A stretch of 10,084 nt of DNA from assembly GCA_019693395.1 (NCBI GenBank), contig JAAMXP010003247.1, positions 1-10,084 on the forward strand, written 5' to 3'. This DNA comes from Ettlia oleoabundans (taxonomy: Eukaryota; Chlorophyta; Chlorophyceae; Chlamydomonadales). This document shows, one piece after another, positions 6,900 to 10,084 of this stretch. The notes under the pieces were generated by a model. The model was given only the letters and a program-made list of their open reading frames with translations. It was not told the DNA's origin and made no database searches. How positions within the stretch are numbered: position 1 is the stretch's first letter; each line of letters starts with the position of its first letter. A program made the translations under genes and the position numbers.

Positions 6900-9800
6900 A
6901 TGCAAACTGCGGTGCAGCTGATACAGGCCGTGCGGCCCTTGGTGTCCCGGCCTGCTGCCGGCGCTCGTCGCCCTGCACACCCGTTGATCTGTATCGCTGC
7001 TGCCAGTTCAGATGGCATCTCGTGGCTTAGCGAGCAAGGTGAAGCAGCTGAGTAGCATGTTTTCTGGGGTCTCTGTCGCACGCATTACGCTCGTGTTCCC
7101 TTTCCTTAGGGTACACACAAACCGAACGGCGAGCCGTTTGCTTCCTGCTGCAGTCGCGGATGTTGAGGCGCAGGCAGCTGCCGACGCCGCGGCAGCGGCC
7201 GCTGCTGCCAGCGACGACAGCAAGGCGCATAGCGTGGGCCTGGGCCTGCACATCCGGGGCCGCTCTGCTTTTCAGGAGGGCCTGACTGACGAGGACGATC
7301 CTGCACGCTTCTACTACCACAGGCTTTTGAGCCAGGCAGCAAGAAGTGCCACTCCTGGGAATGCCGAGTCAGCTGTGGAGGAGATGACGCAGGCTGGCTT
7401 TGTGCCCGGGCCCCGCGCCTACCACGCCCTCGTCCTAAGCTACGTCAAGGCCCAAGATGCCGGCGGCGCGCTAGGGGCCATCCGTCGTTGCTGGGATGCG
7501 GGCATCACGCCGCTGCCTGAGACGTATGCAGCTGTTGTTGCGGCACATGTTGCTGTGGGTGACATGGAGACTGCAGAGGCTGTGTGCGCCAGCAACCGTC
7601 GTGCGGGCGTGGACTACATCAAGAGCTGGCAGCAGCTGGTGGCGGCACTGGCAAGGGCAGGGGACCTGGAGAAGGCATATGAGATGCTGAGCCAGGTGGC
7701 GTGGGTGGGCGGGTGGGGCTGTGGTGGCTGCTAGGGCGCCACACTTGCTGGCGACTTGCGGGGGAGTGGGGGTGATACAGGTACGAGCACAGGCGCGGGT
7801 ACAGGGGCACACACTTGGTGGCTGACAAGGGGTGGTATCAGCGCTCAAGTGCTTCCCTGGTAGAAAGGAGCGGGGTTTGCGTCTGATTGGTCTACCTCCA
7901 GGTACACTGGTCGTTGGAGGGCGGTCAGCCACGCTGACGCGCGCTTCGTCACGCTATGCTGTGGCCCCGCTGCGCCTGAGTGCAGGGTGATGCGGAGGGC
8001 ATGCAGCGTAACGAGGCAATGTGTGAGGCTCTCATTGTCCAGCTGTGTGCACAGGGGGCCCGCGACGCAGCACTTGCCGAGCTGCAAGCCATGCAGGTAA
8101 GATCACAACGCAAGCATGGGCAGGTGGGTCAGGGGACCCAATGGGTGTGACTGTATGCCTGAGTAGGCTGTATATGATGAGCAGCAGTGCAGGTTGATGA
8201 GCAAGCAGCTGCCTGCCAGCCTTCTTCGCGCCGCAGCTCCCCATCCTTACACTCCCATACTGCCGCCCTGCAGGAGCATGGGTTAAAGCCTTCCCTGCCG
8301 CACTTTGAGCCCCTCATCTCCGTTTCAGCGGAGCTGGGAGACGTTGATGGTGGGTGGGTGGGTAGGTGGCGTAGCACAGCCTAATAACTAGCGGCTGGGA
8401 TCCTGCTCTTACCAGTCATAACGCGGGTCTTGTGCGGTGCTCTGGCCTGGCTTGCACACCTCATTCATGAGCAAATGGTCAAATTTGCAAAGCCAGGGGA
8501 AAAGAACGGCAGGTTTATTTTTGTTCCCATCGGCAGGGCAGGGACTGTGGATTGCATTGTTCCCAATAGCAGTAGCCTTGGTTCCTCACAAATGCTCCAA
8601 CCGCTTGTAAGCGTGTCCACTTACTGCACTTGCTTCCCACCTTTTTCTCATCTCCCATCTGCCCTCACGTTTGCAGCCGCCTGGCAGCTGCTGGAGAGCA
8701 TGGTGCAGATCCAGTCCGGCTTCCCGCCTGGCACTTGGGGCCTCTGCAATAAGGTCTACGAGGTGGGTGGGCGGGTGGGTGGGTTTGTTAGACAGCCGAC
8801 GGGAGGTTGAGGGTTTGGTGCCTCACATGCACTCCTGGCTGAGTAATAACTGGCTGGCTGCTGGCTGGCTGGGAGGGGCAGATCAGTCACTTGGCTGCCG
8901 CCCGTGCCTTGCCATGCCATGCCATGCCGAGCCGTGCCGTGCCGTGCATCAGCTGTGCTGCCTGCCTAGTTGACCTTGGTGCCTGTCGTTGAAAGGTGAG
9001 TTATGTGTGCGGTGCTGGTTGTGCAGGCGCAGCTGGCGGCTTCGCAGTCGGGTGAGGAGATTGCCACCTACACGCAGCGCATGAAGGGGCTGCTGCTGCG
9101 CGCCAACGTGCAGTGGGGCGCGCGCTTCTACGCAACGCAGCTGCAGGCCGCGCTGCGCCTCAGAGATGTGCAGGTGGGTGGGGGTTGACCTGACAACATG
9201 GCTGGCTGCATGCCCCCAGATGAATCAGTGGCAGCTTGGCAACTTGTCCATTGGCCATTCGCTGCTTGCATGCAAAAATGCATCAGTGCGCGACAGGGGG
9301 CTTTGCGAGTGTGGCTTGAGCGCATCTGAGCGCTGCGGATGTTTGCATGCAGTCTGTGTGCCTGCCTGTGGATGCGTTGCTGTTCTGACGGTGTGGGCAC
9401 CTGTGGGCACCGTGGGGGTGCCTGACGCTGCCTGCTGCCTGCAGTTTGCAATGGAGGTTTTCCGTGCGCTGCGCATCCGCTCTGCAGCCCCCTTGCAGCG
9501 CCTCAGCGACGAGGTGCTGGCGGACCTGATGCTGCAGCTCAGGTGTTGTCGGGGTGGGGAATGCGGGGACTGGGGCTGCGGGGGCCATTTGTGAGGTGTG
9601 ATGGTGCAGTGTGTGCGCGTGCATGCGTACGCACGCAGCCGAAAGCGTGTGTGTGTGTGTGTGTGCGCGCGTGTCAGCTGCACAGTCACAAGGGGCGCAG
9701 GTGCCTGCTTCATCGAGGCCACCGCCGCTCACCCCCCTGGCCCTTTCCATCCCTGCCATATATACCCCACCCCCTCTTCAGGGATTCTCTCGCCATACAT

Positions 9801-10012
9801 TGCCACCCCTTACAAATTGCCACTCATACATGCCCTGTGCTGCAGCCACGCCTGCCTGCCTGCCGAGCTTTACGAGGTTTTGTCGGCAATGAGCAGGGAG
9901 CAGCGACGCATACCACACGCAGCACTACAGTCGGACGAGGGAGGCTGCACGGCGCTGGGCGCATGGGTGCAGCAGAGGCTGGATCAGGCGCTGACATGGC
10001 AACACAAACCAG
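6900..10012 (+). CDS. Pentatricopeptide repeat (PPR) protein, likely organelle-targeted, 3' partial
   Basis: PPR proteins bind organelle RNA and act in its processing, stability or translation. Eight exons: 6900-7038, 7154-7695, 7986-8096, 8274-8349, 8677-8762, 9027-9173, 9445-9542, 9846-10012; all joins agree in phase, giving at least 455 residues. Residues 1-45 are rich in Ala, Arg and Ser with few acidic residues and contain LICIAAAS, like a transit-peptide cleavage region. PPR motifs of about 35 residues start near residues 132 (GPRAYHALVLSYVKAQDAGG), 167 (LPETYAAVVAAH), 202 (IKSWQQLVAALARAGDLEKA), 236 (NEAMCEALIVQLCAQGARDA) and 272 (LPHFEPLISVSAELGDVDAA). Motifs 3 and 5 are rebuilt by joins GDLEKAYEMLSQ|GDAEG and ELGDVD|AAWQLLE, and motif 4 is closed by the join at 8096/8274, strong support for the exons. 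Alternative start: ATG at 7012 reading straight into exon 2 with a different basic N-terminus. The exact orthologue is not recognised. The last donor at 10013 is inferred; read-through would stop at 10036-10038. Confidence 0.78.
7703..7718 (+). repeat. G-quadruplex motif inside PPR intron 2, at the 5' splice site
   Basis: Four G runs (7703-7705, 7707-7709, 7711-7713, 7715-7718) separated by single bases, eight bases downstream of the donor at 7696. This satisfies the strict quadruplex pattern on the RNA-sense strand. Confidence 0.75.
8352..8369 (+). repeat. G-run cluster at the 5' splice site of PPR intron 4
   Basis: Three GGG runs with one-base spacers (8352-8362) followed by two GG pairs, beginning two bases after the start of the donor at 8350. 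It is a near-quadruplex rather than a strict one. Confidence 0.6.
8765..8783 (+). repeat. Five-run G-quadruplex motif at 5' splice site of PPR intron 5
   Basis: Five GGG runs (8765-8767, 8769-8771, 8773-8775, 8777-8779, 8781-8783), each separated by one base, beginning two bases into the intron whose donor starts at 8763. This is the strongest quadruplex pattern in the window and touches the U1-pairing region. Confidence 0.8.
8851..8871 (+). repeat. TGGC-type simple repeat in PPR intron 5
   Basis: Overlapping TGGC units with one interruption, inside intron 5 (8763-9026). Simple-sequence tract. Confidence 0.5.
8911..8945 (+). repeat. GCCNN pentanucleotide repeat, seven units, in PPR intron 5
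   Basis: Seven consecutive five-base units: GCCAT three times, GCCGA once, GCCGT three times. The homogeneous blocks either side of the single GCCGA suggest two expansion episodes of a minisatellite-like tract. It is intronic, so it does not affect the protein. Confidence 0.8.
9551..9584 (+). repeat. Long-run G-quadruplex motif near the 5' splice site of PPR intron 7
   Basis: Five runs of four or five G (9551-9554, 9556-9559, 9565-9568, 9572-9575, 9580-9584) with spacers of one to five bases, starting eight bases after the donor at 9543. Fits a four-tetrad quadruplex pattern. Confidence 0.75.
9645..9674 (+). repeat. (GT)9 tract with flanking alternating GC in PPR intron 7
   Basis: Nine GT units (9647-9664) continue into alternating purine-pyrimidine GC/GT sequence to about 9674. 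A 10-bp palindrome TGCGTACGCA lies just upstream (9624-9633). Such tracts are length-variable and can adopt Z-DNA; no function is implied. Confidence 0.8.
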
Positions 10013-10084
10013 GTGTGCATGGGCATGGGTGGTGGTGAGAGTGGGGATGTGTGAGGTGGTGGGGTGTATGTGAGGGATTGGTGG

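Noticed and set aside
8911..8945. Possible CRISPR-like or transposon-end repeat
   Set aside because: The units are contiguous five-base repeats with no spacers, no terminal inverted repeats and no target-site duplication; a simple tandem repeat.
9225..9759. Long minus-strand frames opposite PPR exon 7 with His/Thr-rich repeats
   Set aside because: The repeats are the (GT)n tract read from the other strand; the coding signal lies on the plus strand.

Overview
The window looks like nuclear DNA from a green alga (Chlorophyta). It is GC-rich, with CTG- and CAG-heavy coding sequence and genes split by many short introns (84 to about 330 nt). Almost all 5' splice sites read GTG, the 3' splice sites are mostly CTGCAG or TTGCAG, and TGTAA poly(A)-type signals follow the stop codons. 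The class cannot be fixed from sequence alone; a trebouxiophyte or sphaeroplealean alga would fit. No bacterial-style operon, rRNA, tRNA, CRISPR array or transposon was seen.

Four protein genes can be reconstructed by joining exons whose splice phases match and whose joins restore known protein families. (1) Plus strand, 22-1373: the C-terminal two thirds of the TFIIH subunit p52/Tfb2 (GTF2H4 family), cut by the left edge, three exons. (2) Minus strand, 5048-1809: a complete seven-exon gene for an RBM25-type splicing factor of 631 residues (Pro/Met-rich N-terminus, RRM, Arg/Glu/Asp-rich region, C-terminal PWI domain). (3) Plus strand, 5381-6516: a complete four-exon LSM12 homologue of about 170 residues (LSm domain plus LSM12 anticodon-binding-like domain). 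(4) Plus strand, 6900-10012: a pentatricopeptide repeat (PPR) protein with a likely organelle-targeting N-terminus, eight exons, cut by the right edge.

Layout: genes 1 and 2 converge with a 435-nt tail-to-tail interval (1374-1808). Genes 2 and 3 diverge from a 332-bp shared upstream region (5049-5380). Genes 3 and 4 run in tandem; the terminal signal of LSM12 lies only about 20 nt upstream of the first candidate start of the PPR gene. All four products have nucleic-acid roles (transcription/repair, pre-mRNA splicing, LSm RNA biology, organelle RNA processing), but nothing shows that they form one pathway.

Points most worth a second look: a conservation-supported GC-AG intron in the splicing factor gene, competing with a GT donor exactly 33 nt downstream in the same frame; G-quadruplex-type G-run clusters just inside several 5' splice sites of the PPR gene; two perfect hairpins in LSM12 (intron 1 and 3' UTR); an LSM12 intron 1 that is open and a multiple of three; and two alternative targeting-peptide starts for the PPR protein. 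I did not find convincing evidence of an entirely new multi-gene system.
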